The notes under the pieces: generated by a model | The model's database searches: none | Told to the model about the DNA's origin: nothing | The model's input: the letters and a program-made list of their open reading frames with translations, nothing else | Shown here: positions 63,798 through 64,000 of the stretch, piece after piece | How positions within the stretch are numbered: position 1 is the stretch's first letter | Layout of the letters: the number at the start of each line of letters is the position of its first letter | Assembly (NCBI RefSeq): GCF_009909145.1 | Contig: NZ_JAAAPJ010000006.1 | Span: 248,001-312,000 of the forward strand | Length of the DNA: 64,000 bases | From: Corallococcus silvisoli | Lineage (GTDB): Bacteria; Myxococcota; Myxococcia; Myxococcales; Myxococcaceae | Direction of reading: 5' to 3' | Translations under genes and position numbers: made by a program

Positions 63798-64000
63798 ATG
63801 AAACACGCTCAAAGCCAGGCCCTCTTCGCCCGTGCGCAGGCGCGCATCCCGGGTGGCGTGAACTCTCCGGTGCGTGCCTTCCGCGGCGTGGGCGGCGACC
63901 CCGTCTTCTTCAAGGAAGGCGCCGGCGCGTGGCTCACCGACGTGGACGGCAACCGCTACGTGGACCTGGTGGGCAGCTGGGGCCCGCTCATCCTGGGGCA
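63798..64000 (+). CDS. hemL: glutamate-1-semialdehyde 2,1-aminomutase, 5' part
   Basis: The first 67 codons only; the gene runs off the window. [20 protein letters not shown] and [17 protein letters not shown] are the standard HemL N-terminus. The enzyme makes 5-aminolevulinate for heme with PLP. ATG 63798 is used; an in-frame ATG 63786 is possible. Confidence 0.95.
   Translation, partial: MKHAQSQALFARAQARIPGGVNSPVRAFRGVGGDPVFFKEGAGAWLTDVDGNRYVDLVGSWGPLILG

Overview
The window is about 70% GC, tightly packed and free of phage, IS, rRNA, tRNA or CRISPR sequence. Codon use is strongly G/C-ending throughout. Several gene types point to a predatory myxobacterium of the Myxococcaceae (Myxococcus or Corallococcus type): a DUF2378/TIGR02265 paralogue, an MXAN_5187-like protein, an FHA-sigma54 activator, a golvesin-domain amidase, many lipoproteins and several large sensor kinases. 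The genus is inferred from gene content only.

Layout. 1-1222: a truncated YopT-like (C58) cysteine protease, divergent from a urease operon (1341-5250: fused ureAB, ureC, ureF, ureG; no ureD or ureE). 5398-9068: a large membrane histidine kinase overlapping an AraC-like regulator, then a VOC protein. 9116-10886: an acyltransferase and a lipoprotein. 10991-15483: an ABC ATPase and a giant ABC-2 permease fused to an M1 peptidase. 15663-21926: cell-envelope proteins (barrel-like protein, DUF4397 lipoprotein, S9 peptidase, exported protein, Cys-rich anchored protein). 21936-28772: a GAF/PAS kinase, the Kup K+ transporter, a double-hotdog protein and a TIGR02265 protein. 28969-40233: a metallophosphoesterase, an amidase, a TolB-like lipoprotein, a kinase, lipoproteins, a zinc-finger membrane protein, a DsbA-like protein and a RimK-like ligase. 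40311-46735: an FHA-AAA+ sigma54 activator followed by a six-gene exported operon with TadE/TadG-like proteins and two small twin-CX3C proteins. 46789-56889: ileS, a Mut7-C nuclease, an EEP-domain lipoprotein, a DUF1279 protein, two lspA genes, lgt, an MXAN_5187-like protein and a KdsC-like phosphatase. 57203-64000: small lipoproteins, two SDRs, mgtE, gloA and the start of hemL.

How genes work together. ureAB-C-F-G would make and activate urease but needs UreD from elsewhere. lspA-lspA-lgt mature lipoproteins, which are abundant here. The 41914-46735 operon is the best candidate for an undescribed system: pseudopilin-like membrane proteins made together with two periplasmic proteins, each carrying two exact CX3C-X10-CX3C hairpin modules. 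The YopT-like protease is the best candidate for an undescribed effector.

A second theme is regulatory. Many genes without a Shine-Dalgarno sequence have a TA-rich hexamer 6-8 nt before the start codon, which suggests leaderless transcripts. That pattern was used to choose some starts. All functions come from reading the sequence; no database search was run.
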